A DNA stretch of 64,000 nt from Flagellimonas marinaquae (GCF_023716465.1 NZ_CP092415.1:461001-525000); one strand, 5' to 3'; counted from the stretch's first letter, positions 18,156 to 27,993 are shown. The notes: a model not told the origin generated them from the letters alone. Made by a program: numbers and translations.

Positions 18156-19346
18156 ATGCCAAGTATCTCCAATAAAGGAAGACAAATGCCTGCGTCACCA
18201 ATTCGAAAATTGGTTCCCTTTGCGGAAGCAGCAAAAAAAAGAGGTGTACATGTTATCCACCTGAATATTGGTCAACCCGACATAAAAACTCCAAAAGTTG
18301 CGCTGGACGCGGTAAGAAACCACAACATTGAGGTTTTGGAGTACAGCATGACACAAGGTTCCGAAGCCTATCGAAAAAAGATCGCCGATTATTATGCCAA
18401 ACAGGATATTAGGGTAAGTGCCGACGAAATTATTGTGACGACAGGAGGCTCGGAAGCACTCTCTTTTGCCATGGGGACCATAATGGACAACGATGACGAA
18501 ATTATTATACCAGAGCCTTTCTATGCCAATTACAACGGATTTGCCACTGCCGCGGGGGTAAAGGTAAAACCTATTGTATCTTCTATCGATGATAACTTTG
18601 CACTTCCTCCCATCTCTAAGTTTGAAGAGCTCATCACGCCAAGAACAAAAGCAATCCTTATTTGCAATCCGGGCAATCCAACAGGCTACCTATATAGCAA
18701 AGCAGAGATTGAGCAATTGGCAGAATTGGTAAAAAAGCACAATCTGTTTTTGATCGCCGATGAAGTTTACAGGGAATTTGCTTATGATGGCCGTGAACAT
18801 TATTCCATTTTACAGCTGGAAGGCTTGGAAGAAAACGCCATTGTCGTGGACTCGGTATCCAAACGTTACAGTATGTGCGGCGCACGAATCGGCTGTCTGA
18901 TTTCCAAAAACATCGAGGTTATACAAACAGCTATGAAGTTTGCACAGGCCCGTTTATCCCCTCCTACCTTTGCTCAAATTGCCAGCGAGGCGGCTCTGGA
19001 GACACCACAGGAATATTTTGATAATGTTATCACCGAGTATGTTGCCAGAAGGGATACCCTTATTTCAGAACTAAAAAAAATAGACGGCGTAAAAGTAGCT
19101 GTCCCCCAAGGCGCTTTTTATTGCGTGGTAGAATTGCCCATAGCAGATGCCGATGATTTTGCTCAATGGCTCCTGGAAAATTATGAACTCGACGGGAGTA
19201 CGGTTATGGTGGCCCCAGCAGCAGGATTTTATGCTTCGCCCGGATTGGGAAAAAATCAGATCAGAATTGCCTATGTGCTAGAAAAAGAGCAACTTGTAAA
19301 AGCAGTCCAAATCTTGCGAAGCGCCCTAAAGAAGTATAAAGATTAG
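18156..19346 (+). CDS. PLP-dependent aminotransferase (class I, aspartate aminotransferase-like)
   Basis: 396 residues, standard for fold type I aminotransferases. Visible motifs: LNIGQPDIKTP near the N-terminus, TTGGSEALSFAMG for phosphate binding, NPGNPTG, ADEVYREFAYDG, and SVSKRYSMCGARIGC whose lysine should form the PLP Schiff base. The substrate arginine region is RIAYVLEK near the C-terminus. Amino-acid specificity is not readable. Its TAG stop shares one base with the GTG start of murB, so the two are coupled. Confidence 0.9.
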   Translation: MPSISNKGRQMPASPIRKLVPFAEAAKKRGVHVIHLNIGQPDIKTPKVALDAVRNHNIEVLEYSMTQGSEAYRKKIADYYAKQDIRVSADEIIVTTGGSEALSFAMGTIMDNDDEIIIPEPFYANYNGFATAAGVKVKPIVSSIDDNFALPPISKFEELITPRTKAILICNPGNPTGYLYSKAEIEQLAELVKKHNLFLIADEVYREFAYDGREHYSILQLEGLEENAIVVDSVSKRYSMCGARIGCLISKNIEVIQTAMKFAQARLSPPTFAQIASEAALETPQEYFDNVITEYVARRDTLISELKKIDGVKVAVPQGAFYCVVELPIADADDFAQWLLENYELDGSTVMVAPAAGFYASPGLGKNQIRIAYVLEKEQLVKAVQILRSALKKYKD

Positions 19347-20362
19347 TGGAAATCCAAGAAAACATATCCTTAAAAAACTATAACACCTTTGGTATAGATG
19401 TTAACGCTAGATTTTTTGTTGAGATTACCGGACTGGTTCAATTACAAAAGGTACTTGAGTTAAAGGCATACCCTAAAAAGTTTATTATAAGCGGTGGGAG
19501 CAATATGCTGCTCACCAAGGATATCGATTGTCTGGTAATCCACATTAAACTCAAGGGCATAACCGTTGTTGAGGAAGATGAAAACAGTGTAGAGGTAAAA
19601 GTTATGGCCGGCGAAAACTGGCATAGCCTTGTAATGTGGAGCTTGGAACAGGGTTATGGCGGTCTGGAAAACCTATCCTTAATACCAGGCAATGTAGGCA
19701 CGGCGCCCATACAGAACATAGGTGCATATGGTGTTGAACTAAAAGATGTGTTTGTTTCCTGTGCCGCCATGAATATAGAAACCGGCGAGCTTGAAGGGTT
19801 CAACAATGAAGCCTGCGAATTTGGTTATAGGGACTCTATTTTTAAGAACCACGCCAAGGATAAATACATTATTACTTCCGTGACTCTAAGGCTCACTAAA
19901 AAAAATCATGCCCTACATACGGGGTACGGCTCCATAGAAAACGAGCTAAAAAATAGGGAAATTGTGCATCCTACCGTTAAAGATGTATCGGACGCCGTTA
20001 TTGCCATCAGGGAAAGTAAGTTGCCCGACCCAAAGAAAATTGGAAATAGTGGGAGTTTTTTTAAGAACCCGGTGATATCGAAAAAAGCATTTGACAAGTT
20101 TATAAAACTCCACCCCAATGCCCCTTATTATGAGCTGGAGGAGAATAAATATAAAATTCCTGCTGGCTGGCTGGTCGAACAATGTGGATTTAAGGGAAAA
20201 CGTTTCGGCGATGCAGGGGTGCACGAAAAACAAGCCCTTGTCCTGGTAAATTATGGCAATGCCACCGGGCAAGAAATTCTAGATCTATCAAAAAAAATTC
20301 AGGAGAAAGTAAAAAACACTTATAAAATTAAGTTGCAACCAGAAGTAAACATCATAAAATAA
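19346..20362 (+). CDS. murB: UDP-N-acetylenolpyruvoylglucosamine reductase
   Basis: 338 residues, type I MurB. It reduces enolpyruvyl-UDP-GlcNAc to UDP-MurNAc with FAD and NADPH in peptidoglycan synthesis. The N-terminal NYNTFGID, the FAD segments SGGSNMLLT and LIPGNVGTAPIQNIGAYG, the catalytic serine region GNSGSFFKNP and a final PEVNII with the acid residue are all visible. Start codon is GTG at 19346, overlapping the last base of the aminotransferase stop; no ATG fits the conserved N-terminus better. Confidence 0.95.
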   Translation: MEIQENISLKNYNTFGIDVNARFFVEITGLVQLQKVLELKAYPKKFIISGGSNMLLTKDIDCLVIHIKLKGITVVEEDENSVEVKVMAGENWHSLVMWSLEQGYGGLENLSLIPGNVGTAPIQNIGAYGVELKDVFVSCAAMNIETGELEGFNNEACEFGYRDSIFKNHAKDKYIITSVTLRLTKKNHALHTGYGSIENELKNREIVHPTVKDVSDAVIAIRESKLPDPKKIGNSGSFFKNPVISKKAFDKFIKLHPNAPYYELEENKYKIPAGWLVEQCGFKGKRFGDAGVHEKQALVLVNYGNATGQEILDLSKKIQEKVKNTYKIKLQPEVNIIK

Positions 20363-20391
20363 CCCTCGCATTGCTAACAATAACGAGGGTT
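20361..20391 (+). terminator. Stem-loop after murB, probable terminator
   Basis: AACCCTCG (20361-20368) pairs with CGAGGGTT (20384-20391), and ATTG/CAAT extends the stem inside. No strong T run follows, so termination is likely but not certain. Confidence 0.5.
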
Positions 20392-20487
20392 ATACCAAAC
20401 CAAACTAACCAAATTTATCTATGTTGTAAGGGCATAGCGCCCATAAATTCATTGTAATACACCAAAGTCGAAAAGCATTTTCTACTT

Positions 20488-20495
20488 TAGCTTTG
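20488..20495 (+). promoter_or_regulatory. Candidate -7 box (TAGCTTTG) before the sigma/anti-sigma pair
   Basis: Perfect TAnnTTTG match 66 bp before the sigma factor ATG. No TTG box at the right distance. Confidence 0.42.
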
Positions 20496-20561
20496 TTTTA
20501 TATACGAGATAAATCCTATTTTAGACTTTTGCCCCTTGAAAAAATTACCAAAACATCTTAA

Positions 20562-21128
20562 ATGAGCACACTGATAGAGAGACATATTGTTTCATTGTTA
20601 GCGGAAAAAGACGACAAGGCCATTTCCCTATTGTATGAAAACTACGGCGATACGCTCTTTGGTGTGGCATATAAAGTGGTAAAAGATGAAGAACTTGCAC
20701 AAGATGTGCTGCAAGAAAGTTTTATCAAAATCTGGAAAAAAGCAGATACCTACGACGCCTCAAAAGCCAAATTGTTCACATGGTTGTTCCGCATAGTGCG
20801 CAATACGGCCATAGACAAGCTTCGCAGCGTTGCAAATAAATCCGATAAGGAAATCCAAATAGATGTTTCCGACGTATATAATGTAGGAGTCAAAGGAATA
20901 AATCCCGAACATCTCGACATCCAAGAAAACTTGGATAAAATTGAAGACAAATACAGAATTGTTCTAGAAGCTCTATTTTTTGAAGGAATGACGCAGCAGG
21001 AGGCAAGTGAAGAACTGGACATTCCATTGGGTACGATTAAATCCAGATTAAAAATAGGACTTCGCGAACTTGGAAAAATTTACGGAACCACTATGTCCTT
21101 GCTCCTTATTCTAAACCTATTGTCATGA
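20562..21128 (+). CDS. ECF-type RNA polymerase sigma factor
   Basis: 188 residues. Region 2 is visible as YENYGDTLFGVAYKVV, DEELAQDVLQESFIKIWKK and FTWLFRIVRNTAIDKLR; region 4 as GMTQQEASEELDIPLGTIKSRLK, a helix-turn-helix. Region 3 is absent, as in extracytoplasmic function sigma factors. The stop overlaps the anti-sigma start by 4 bp (ATGA), the usual sigma/anti-sigma arrangement in which the membrane partner holds the sigma factor inactive. What it responds to is unknown. Confidence 0.93.
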   Translation: MSTLIERHIVSLLAEKDDKAISLLYENYGDTLFGVAYKVVKDEELAQDVLQESFIKIWKKADTYDASKAKLFTWLFRIVRNTAIDKLRSVANKSDKEIQIDVSDVYNVGVKGINPEHLDIQENLDKIEDKYRIVLEALFFEGMTQQEASEELDIPLGTIKSRLKIGLRELGKIYGTTMSLLLILNLLS

Positions 21129-21883
21129 AGGAAAAAGTAAAACTATTTTTAGAATCCGACATTTTAGAAAAATACCTATTGGGCGACACCACCAAGGATG
21201 AGACCCAAAAGGCGGAAAGGTATATTGCCATGTACCCCGAAGTAAGGGAAACCTACGATGAGTTGCAAAAGAACTTGGAAACCTTCGCTAATTTATATGC
21301 TAAAAAGACCCCAGAAGGCCTTAAGGAAATTATAATTGCCAGCGCCAAGAAAGAATCCATGGTAAGCAAAAGATTCTTCCGTTACGCTATTGCTGCGAGT
21401 GTTGCCATCATGATTTTTGCCGGGTCATCCATTTTCTTCTGGAACCAGAACAAAACCCTTCAAGAAGAAAATACCATGGTGACCAACCAGATCAAGTATT
21501 TGGAAAACAACATGAAAGACCAATTGGCGGACATGCGAAACCAATTTATTGTCTTGAACAATCCGGCGACCAAAAAATATCAGGTCAAAGGACAAAAAGA
21601 AGGCAAAGAGCTTAAGGCCATTGCCTATATAAATCCGGTAAAAAAGCTGTCATACATCAATGTGAGCAATGTTCCTGAACTTCCCGAGGACAAATGTTTC
21701 CAAATGTGGGCGGAGGTGAATGGTGAGCTCGTAAACCTGGGGGTCATCAAAAATTTTGATGAAAAAGACAAACTCCTTGCCCTACCCTATGCCGATAATG
21801 CCGTAGGTTATATCACCATAGAGCCAAAAGGGGGCAATAGCGCCCCATCCGTGGACAACATTGTGGCAAACATTAAATATTAA
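21125..21883 (+). CDS. Anti-sigma factor, RskA-like
   Basis: 252 residues. The cytoplasmic N-terminal ~80 residues (EKYLLGDTTKDETQKAERYIAMYPEV split by conserved LxG) match the anti-sigma zinc-free ASD type. One membrane helix (about residues 83-103, RYAIAASVAIMIFAGSSIFFW), a short coiled coil (LEENNTMVTNQIKYLENNMK-like heptads), then a C-terminal extracytoplasmic RskA domain (CFQMWAEVNGELVNLGVI). It overlaps the ECF sigma gene by 4 bp and is expected to sequester that sigma factor at the membrane. Confidence 0.88.
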   Translation: MKEKVKLFLESDILEKYLLGDTTKDETQKAERYIAMYPEVRETYDELQKNLETFANLYAKKTPEGLKEIIIASAKKESMVSKRFFRYAIAASVAIMIFAGSSIFFWNQNKTLQEENTMVTNQIKYLENNMKDQLADMRNQFIVLNNPATKKYQVKGQKEGKELKAIAYINPVKKLSYINVSNVPELPEDKCFQMWAEVNGELVNLGVIKNFDEKDKLLALPYADNAVGYITIEPKGGNSAPSVDNIVANIKY

Positions 21884-21933
21884 ACCCCGGTTTAAAGAAA
21901 CCTTAAACTTTCCGACCTATAAAAGGTATTTTG

Positions 21934-21941
21934 TACCTTTG
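21934..21941 (+). promoter_or_regulatory. Candidate -7 box (TACCTTTG)
   Basis: Perfect TAnnTTTG match 15 bp before the ATG at 21956, supporting that the small gene is real and transcribed separately from the anti-sigma gene. Confidence 0.5.
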
Positions 21942-21955
21942 TAAAAAGTTGGAAC

Positions 21956-22165
21956 ATGAAGTTAGCATTAGTTACCATTGGATTGTTAGCCATAGGATTT
22001 GCAGGAATCGCGATCAAGATTTGGGCAAAAAAGAACGGTGAATTTGCCGGTACTTGCGCAAGTCAGAACCCTTTTTTGAACAAAGACGGACAGGCCTGCG
22101 GGTTTTGCGGAAAACTTCCCGAAGAACAAGATTGTAAAAAAGACACGGTCACCGATACCCCTTAA
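21956..22165 (+). CDS. Small membrane or secreted protein with four cysteines
   Basis: 69 residues. One N-terminal membrane helix or uncleaved signal (MKLALVTIGLLAIGFAGIAI) is followed by a short tail with cysteines spaced C-x13-CGFC-x9-C (GTCASQNPF, QACGFCGKLPEEQDC). The cysteine pattern could bind a metal or form disulfides; nothing is known of function to me. A promoter box lies just upstream. The TTG-started sigma gene begins 36 bp downstream, so the pair may be cotranscribed. Similar small proteins recur in Flavobacteriaceae (recollection). Confidence 0.75.
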   Translation: MKLALVTIGLLAIGFAGIAIKIWAKKNGEFAGTCASQNPFLNKDGQACGFCGKLPEEQDCKKDTVTDTP

Positions 22166-22200
22166 CGCCTCGCACCAACAATAAGGCAATTCATTTTTTT

Positions 22201-22761
22201 TTGGAAAAACCTGACGAATCCATCAAGGAAATCATACAAAAGGCAAAACAAGGCAACCAAATTGCCTTTAGTACCCTTTTGGATACTTTTTGGAACGATG
22301 TTTATGGTTTTCAGATGCTCCGCACCAAAAATGAGAACGATGCCGAGGACATTACCATACGAACATTTTCGCGGGCTTTTGACAGAATCGACACTTACGA
22401 CGAGTCCTATGAGTTTAAAACTTGGCTCATTACCATTTCCAAAAATCTTCATGTAGATCTTCTGCGTAAACGAAAAAGAAGTCTAATGAACGAAATGGAA
22501 TCACGGGGAGACGAAGTTAAAAAAGTGTTGGACGAAACCCCTACCGCCGAAGACCGACTGATCACAGAACAAAACCTGGCCCATCTTCTTCAGCATATCA
22601 AAAAACTTAAGCCCCATTACCAAAAAGTAATCAACTTGAGGTATTTTCAGGAGTTGAGCTATGCCGATATTGCCAAAGAATTGGACGAACCGGTAAACAA
22701 TGTGAAGGTAAAGTTGCTCCGGGCAAAAAAACTTTTGGCGGAAATCATCAAAAAAAAGTGA
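22201..22761 (+). CDS. Sigma-70 family RNA polymerase sigma factor
   Basis: 186 residues with a TTG start at 22201 (EKPDESIKEII follows); no upstream ATG in frame is available. Region 2: FSTLLDTFWNDVYGFQML, DAEDITIRTFSRAFDRID, TWLITISKNLHVDLLRKR. Region 4: LRYFQELSYADIAKELDEPVNNVKVKLLRAKKLL, a helix-turn-helix. No anti-sigma gene follows; lipA is next after a 62-bp gap. ECF group by size and layout. Flavobacteria often have this sigma gene unpaired, so its control is not evident. Confidence 0.9.
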   Translation: MEKPDESIKEIIQKAKQGNQIAFSTLLDTFWNDVYGFQMLRTKNENDAEDITIRTFSRAFDRIDTYDESYEFKTWLITISKNLHVDLLRKRKRSLMNEMESRGDEVKKVLDETPTAEDRLITEQNLAHLLQHIKKLKPHYQKVINLRYFQELSYADIAKELDEPVNNVKVKLLRAKKLLAEIIKKK

Positions 22762-22797
22762 CCCCAATCAAGGACTAAAGTTTACTTGCCAGTTTCG

Positions 22798-22805
22798 TAT
22801 CTTTG
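22798..22805 (+). promoter_or_regulatory. Candidate -7 box (TATCTTTG) before lipA
   Basis: Perfect TAnnTTTG match 18 bp before the lipA ATG. The nearest TTG (22786-22788) is too close to serve as the -33 box. Confidence 0.48.
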
Positions 22806-22823
22806 TAAATCTAAAATTGTTGT

Positions 22824-23699
22824 ATGAGCACTAGTGTTGCAGAAAACGTTCATCCGCCCAAGGGAAAGCCAAAATGGCTAAGAGTTAAACTCCCTACTGG
22901 AAAAAAATACACCCAGCTCAGAGGCTTGGTGGACAAGTACGACCTCCACACCATTTGTACCTCTGGTAGCTGCCCGAACATGGGAGAATGCTGGGGAGAG
23001 GGCACTGCCACTTTTATGATCTTAGGAAATATTTGCACGCGCTCCTGTGGTTTTTGCGGCGTTAAAACCGGAAGACCGGAATCCGTGGACTGGGCAGAGC
23101 CGGAAAAAGTGGCACGCTCCATTAAAATAATGAATATCAAACATGCGGTCCTAACATCGGTAGATAGGGACGACCTTAAGGATATGGGCTCCATAATCTG
23201 GGCAGAAACGGTAAAAGCCGTTAGACGAATGAACCCAGAAACAACCATGGAAACCTTAATTCCAGATTTTCAAGGTATTGCTACTCATTTGGACAGAATC
23301 CTTGATGTTGCCCCAGAGGTAATATCGCACAACATGGAAACTGTAAAACGATTAACCCGCGAAGTTAGAATACAGGCTAAATACGAACGTAGCCTCGAAG
23401 TACTTGATTACTTAAAAAAGAACGGGGCCAACCGAACCAAATCAGGAATAATGTTAGGTCTTGGTGAAGAGGAACACGAAGTCATCACAACCATGGAAGA
23501 CCTAAGAAAAGTCGATGTGGACGTAGTTACTATTGGCCAATATCTACAACCTTCAAAAAAACACCTTCCCGTAAAGCAGTTTATCTTACCGGAACAGTTC
23601 AAAAAATATGAGGAAATAGGGTTAAAAATGGGCTTTAGACATGTAGAGAGCGGAGCATTGGTCCGGTCATCCTACAAAGCCCATAAACACATTCAATAG
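22824..23699 (+). CDS. lipA: Lipoyl synthase
   Basis: 291 residues. LipA is a radical SAM enzyme that inserts two sulfur atoms into protein-bound octanoyl chains. Both iron-sulfur sites are visible: the auxiliary cluster motif [12 protein letters not shown] (cysteines near 45, 50 and 56) and the radical SAM motif CTRSCGFC (near 71-78). The C-terminal RSSYKAH supplies the conserved serine that ligates the auxiliary cluster. gap follows after 18 bp, a plausible operon. Confidence 0.97.
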   Translation: MSTSVAENVHPPKGKPKWLRVKLPTGKKYTQLRGLVDKYDLHTICTSGSCPNMGECWGEGTATFMILGNICTRSCGFCGVKTGRPESVDWAEPEKVARSIKIMNIKHAVLTSVDRDDLKDMGSIIWAETVKAVRRMNPETTMETLIPDFQGIATHLDRILDVAPEVISHNMETVKRLTREVRIQAKYERSLEVLDYLKKNGANRTKSGIMLGLGEEEHEVITTMEDLRKVDVDVVTIGQYLQPSKKHLPVKQFILPEQFKKYEEIGLKMGFRHVESGALVRSSYKAHKHIQ

Positions 23700-23717
23700 C
23701 ATCGCGCACTCTAAATC

Positions 23718-24728
23718 ATGAAAAATATAACGGTTGGCATCAATGGTTTTGGCCGTATCGGCAGAACACTTTTCAGACTCTTGCTAAAACATCCGAACAT
23801 CCAAGTAGTGGCGATCAACGATTTGGCCAATACCAAAACCCTCGCCCATTTGCTCAAGTACGACAGTATCCATGGCCCAATAAACGCCAACGTAGGCCAA
23901 GAGGGAAATCATATTGTGGTGAACGAAAGGAAAATACCGTTGCTAAACCACAAACACCCCAAAGAAATCGATTGGAAATCCTATGGGGTCGACGTTGTTG
24001 TCGAATCCACGGGTAAGTTCAAAGCACGCGAAGATCTGGAGTTCCATGTAAAAAATGGAGCTAAAAAAGTAATACTATCGGTCCCGCCCGTAGATGAAAC
24101 CATTAAAATGGTGGTTTTGGGGGTAAACGAGGAAATCATCCAAGCGGATGACACCATTATCTCCAATGCCTCTTGCACAACCAATAATGCTGCTCCAATG
24201 ATCAAGGTAATCAACGAATTGTGCGGAATTGAACAAGCCTACATAACAACGGTACACTCCTATACCTCCGATCAAAGTTTACACGATAGCCCACATCGAG
24301 ACCTAAGAAGGTCCCGTGCCGCAGGCCAGTCCATAATCCCAACAACCACAGGGGCCGCCAAAGCCTTAACAAGTATTTTTCCGGAATTGTCCGATGTTAT
24401 TGGGGGATGTGGAATTCGGGTTCCGGTACCCAATGGTTCTTTGACCGACATCACTTTCAATGTAAAAAACGAAACCAGCATTGAAAAAATAAACACTACC
24501 TTTAAGGAAAAGGCCGAAACCGATCTTAAGGGCATCCTCAATTATACCGAAGACCCTATCGTTTCTATCGATATAAACAATAGTTGTTATTCTTGTACGT
24601 TTGATTCTTTGATGACCTCCGTGATCGGTAAAATGGTAAAAATCATTGGATGGTACGATAACGAAACTGGGTATTGCTCCAGAATTATCGATTTAATAGC
24701 TTTGCTCATTAAGAAAAACTACGTTTGA
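23718..24728 (+). CDS. gap: Glyceraldehyde-3-phosphate dehydrogenase
   Basis: 336 residues. NAD-binding GINGFGRIGR at the N-terminus, catalytic cysteine in SNASCTTN (near residue 153), the substrate-binding RAAGQSIIPTTTGAAKA, and WYDNETGYC are all present. The protein catalyses oxidative phosphorylation of glyceraldehyde 3-phosphate or the reverse. Bacteroidota often carry more than one gap; which physiological direction this copy serves cannot be told. Its stop overlaps the TTG start of a hybrid histidine kinase by 4 bp. Confidence 0.95.
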   Translation: MKNITVGINGFGRIGRTLFRLLLKHPNIQVVAINDLANTKTLAHLLKYDSIHGPINANVGQEGNHIVVNERKIPLLNHKHPKEIDWKSYGVDVVVESTGKFKAREDLEFHVKNGAKKVILSVPPVDETIKMVVLGVNEEIIQADDTIISNASCTTNNAAPMIKVINELCGIEQAYITTVHSYTSDQSLHDSPHRDLRRSRAAGQSIIPTTTGAAKALTSIFPELSDVIGGCGIRVPVPNGSLTDITFNVKNETSIEKINTTFKEKAETDLKGILNYTEDPIVSIDINNSCYSCTFDSLMTSVIGKMVKIIGWYDNETGYCSRIIDLIALLIKKNYV

Positions 24729-26950
24729 ATATTGACCTAGGTAACATTAAAGTAGCCAAACAACCGCTATTGCTCTTGTGCATTTTATTATGCACACAGC
24801 TCTTTTTTGGTCAAAACGAAAGTAATTCCACATCCGACGTAAAGTCTATTTTTGATACATTCATGACCTATCGTCACCAGAATAAAATAGACAAGGCGCT
24901 GGAAACATTGGACCAAGCCGCGAATATTGCAGAAAGTAACGAGGACACAAAGCTCTTAGTGGACACCTACCACCAATATGCCCGTTTATTCTTAGAACAA
25001 GGAGATGTGGACACTGCTATATTCTATCTGGAAAGAGCAGGGGATTTTTTAAAGGACACCTCCTATTCCTACGGTCAAGCCTTCCATCTATTCTTGGATG
25101 GTGCACTTAGATTTGATGAGGGCAACAACTTCCAGGCGCTAAAACAATTGGAAGAATCCAGGAAACTGAGCAACAACAGAAACCTTACCAACAACATTCT
25201 ATTGCTCGAGGCCTATATCTATTCCAACATAGAAAAGTTTGACGATGCCATAACCAACCTACACGCACTTATTGTTAATTCCGATGATAAGGAAAGAACG
25301 TTCTTGGCAACAAAAGCAAATCTTGAACTGGCCAAAATCAGTGTTATCCTCAACGACCTGGAAGAAGCCACAATCCATGCAAAGGCAGCACTGGAACTAG
25401 CCGAAAAACATGGTTACGCACAAGAAATAAAAAATGCATACGAGCAATTGTCCCTTATCTACGAATCCAACGGAAACTATAACGAGTCTTTGATGTATGC
25501 CAAAGGTCTGGCCCAAATAAAGGACTCCATATTTAATATGGAAAAAGCAAAATTGGATGCTTCCACTGCGGACAAAATCCGTTTCGATCATCAAATGAAC
25601 GAACTCAATAAGCTGCAGGCCAAGAACGAAGAGTTGAGCGAATCAAAAAACCGTTCCGAAATCACGGCAATTTTAACCTCCGCATTTTTAACCATCATCT
25701 CGCTTTTGGCAGTTTCGCTTTTCCGGAACAATCAGATCAAATTAAAAACCAACGACCTTCTTTACACCAAAAACAAAGAATTGGAGCTGGCCAGGGACGC
25801 AGCGGTCTCGGCCATGGAAGCAAAAACCAACTTTTTGTCCACGGTGACCCATGAGCTAAGAACTCCTTTATATGCGGTAACCGGGCTCACCCATCTTTTA
25901 CTTGAAGAAAATCCTTCGGAACATCAAAAAGAACATTTAAAATCCTTAAAATTTTCTGGGGAATACTTGCTCAATTTTATTAACGATATCCTTCAGATCA
26001 ATAAAATTGACGCAGACAAACTTGAGCCGCTGAGCATAGAATTTAAACTCGACAAAGTACTGAGCGACGTTATGGAATCGCTCCAACAAAATGCCCATGA
26101 ACAGCGTACCGAGCTTGTTTTGGATTATGACCCGACCATTCCCAAAAAACTATTGGGCGACCCCATTAAACTTTCCCAAATTTTTATGAACCTTGTGGGC
26201 AACGCCCTCAAATTCACCAAAAATGGCAAAGTAGAAGTAATTGCCAAACTCCTTAAAAAAGAAGAAGACCAAGCAAAGCTCTATTTTGAGGTGAGGGACA
26301 ATGGAATCGGCATTTCGGAAGACCAACAACAGAATATTTTTGATAGCTTCGAGCAAGGATCTATCCAAATTAACAGGGAATACGGGGGAACCGGTCTCGG
26401 ACTAACCATTGTTAAAAGCTTATTGGGCCTTTTTGGCAGCACCATACAGTTGGAAAGTGAACTGGGCCAGGGAAGTTCTTTCTTTTTTGAAATGGATGTG
26501 GATTTCGAGAGCAAGGTCGGCGAAGAGGTCGCGTTTGAGCTCAACCCAGAGGAATTTCAGTTCAAAGGTTTACACGTATTGGTGGTCGAGGACAATAAGA
26601 TCAACCAGGTAATCACCAAAAAAATGCTTACCAAAAAAGAGATTACCTGCGATATTGCCAACAATGGAAACGAGGCTATAGATTTGGCCAAAAACAACAC
26701 TTACGACGCTATTTTGATGGATATTCACATGCCGGGGATTAGCGGCGAGGAAGCAACACGACAAATACGCAAGTTCGACCAACGCATCCCCATAATCGCA
26801 CTAACGGCAATATCTTTGGACGACAGCCTTGATAGTTTTTACGAAGCAGGCTGTGACGATGTGGTCACAAAACCGTTTAAACCTGAAGTGTTTTACCAAA
26901 AAATCGGGGAAAATATCTTTAGAAGAAAGATGGAAGAAGGTTCCGTTTAA
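24725..26950 (+). CDS. Hybrid histidine kinase with periplasmic TPR sensor and receiver domain
   Basis: 741 residues, TTG start overlapping the gap stop by 4 bp. Order: signal peptide (LLLLCILLCTQLFFGQ), TPR-rich sensor region to about residue 285, a coiled coil, one membrane helix (around 320-338), a HisKA dimerisation domain with STVTHELRTPL (His near 376), HATPase with NALKFTKNGK, DNGIGIS and GGTGLGLTIVKSLL, and a C-terminal receiver domain with DAILMDIHMPG (Asp near 664) and LTAIS. The architecture is common in Flavobacteria. The output partner is unknown; no DNA-binding response regulator is adjacent. It is convergent with lpxK, overlapping by 4 bp. Confidence 0.93.
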   Translation: MNIDLGNIKVAKQPLLLLCILLCTQLFFGQNESNSTSDVKSIFDTFMTYRHQNKIDKALETLDQAANIAESNEDTKLLVDTYHQYARLFLEQGDVDTAIFYLERAGDFLKDTSYSYGQAFHLFLDGALRFDEGNNFQALKQLEESRKLSNNRNLTNNILLLEAYIYSNIEKFDDAITNLHALIVNSDDKERTFLATKANLELAKISVILNDLEEATIHAKAALELAEKHGYAQEIKNAYEQLSLIYESNGNYNESLMYAKGLAQIKDSIFNMEKAKLDASTADKIRFDHQMNELNKLQAKNEELSESKNRSEITAILTSAFLTIISLLAVSLFRNNQIKLKTNDLLYTKNKELELARDAAVSAMEAKTNFLSTVTHELRTPLYAVTGLTHLLLEENPSEHQKEHLKSLKFSGEYLLNFINDILQINKIDADKLEPLSIEFKLDKVLSDVMESLQQNAHEQRTELVLDYDPTIPKKLLGDPIKLSQIFMNLVGNALKFTKNGKVEVIAKLLKKEEDQAKLYFEVRDNGIGISEDQQQNIFDSFEQGSIQINREYGGTGLGLTIVKSLLGLFGSTIQLESELGQGSSFFFEMDVDFESKVGEEVAFELNPEEFQFKGLHVLVVEDNKINQVITKKMLTKKEITCDIANNGNEAIDLAKNNTYDAILMDIHMPGISGEEATRQIRKFDQRIPIIALTAISLDDSLDSFYEAGCDDVVTKPFKPEVFYQKIGENIFRRKMEEGSV

Positions 26951-27945
26951 AGCAATCCTTCGATCGATTTCTTTAAAACCTCATCATCACCAGCAGAAAA
27001 GCTATGGGCAACTTCCAAATAATAAAGATGCTCTACCCTACCGTCTAATCGAACAAAATCCTTTTCCGTGGTCAAGATCAGTTCAAAATCTTTAAATTGA
27101 TCAATGTCGTTGTCCGAAAAATGATGATGGTCCCCAAACTCAAAATGCTTGAAACCAACGCCTTGGGACTCTAGGTATTTTTCTAGCGGCCTTGGTGATG
27201 CGATACCCGTTACCAAAGCAATATTCTTTTCACCCAATTTAGCTAGCGGAAGCTTGTTTTCACAGCCATCGCTTACAAAATCTTGGTATTTTAGTGATGC
27301 AAACAGCACTTTTTGATGTTCCATGGGTCGCAACTTGGCCGTAATAATCTTTCTTTTATGCTCCTTTAGCAACTCGGGGCACTTGGTTACAATTATCAAA
27401 TCCGCACGTTTTGCTTCTTTTTTGCTATCCCGAAGCCTGCCCGTGGGCAAATACCAATCGTTCACATATAAGTTTTGATAAGTAGTGAGCAAAATAGAAA
27501 ATGTCGGCTTTACCTTTCGGTGTTGGAAGGCATCGTCCAGCACAATGATTTCCGGCTGTACCGAGCTTTCCAACTGCTCAATACCATTGCGCCTATCAGC
27601 ATCTACCGCAACGGCAACTTCAGGAAATTTTTGATGGATTTGATACGGTTCGTCACCCAATTCCAAAACCGTTGCCCCTGTACCGGCCATATAAAACCCC
27701 TCGGACTTACGCTTATAACCACGACTTAAAACGGCAGCTTCCCGCCCCTGCAACAAACGCAGCAAATATTCTGTCATCGGAGTTTTGCCCGTGCCGCCTA
27801 CGCTTAAGTTTCCAACACAAATAGTCGGAGTAGAATAGGATTTTGAAGAAAAAATACCCATATCGAACAAGAGGTTTCGAACACAAACCACCAGACCGTA
27901 GACCAAGGAAACCGGAAACGCTAAAATGCGGAGTACTTTAAGCAT
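26947..27945 (-). CDS. lpxK: Tetraacyldisaccharide 4'-kinase
   Basis: 332 residues. LpxK phosphorylates the lipid A precursor at the inner membrane. The N-terminal hydrophobic segment ([20 protein letters not shown]) and the Walker [14 protein letters not shown] near residue 45 are characteristic, followed by LSRGYKRKS and [17 protein letters not shown] Walker B ([13 protein letters not shown]). It converges with the hybrid kinase gene by a 4-bp overlap and is divergent from the Nif3-like gene. Confidence 0.95.
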   Translation of the reverse strand: MLKVLRILAFPVSLVYGLVVCVRNLLFDMGIFSSKSYSTPTICVGNLSVGGTGKTPMTEYLLRLLQGREAAVLSRGYKRKSEGFYMAGTGATVLELGDEPYQIHQKFPEVAVAVDADRRNGIEQLESSVQPEIIVLDDAFQHRKVKPTFSILLTTYQNLYVNDWYLPTGRLRDSKKEAKRADLIIVTKCPELLKEHKRKIITAKLRPMEHQKVLFASLKYQDFVSDGCENKLPLAKLGEKNIALVTGIASPRPLEKYLESQGVGFKHFEFGDHHHFSDNDIDQFKDFELILTTEKDFVRLDGRVEHLYYLEVAHSFSAGDDEVLKKSIEGLL

Positions 27946-27993
27946 TGAACGAAAATATAATATTTTATCTTTAGCACACTTAACAATTTTAAA

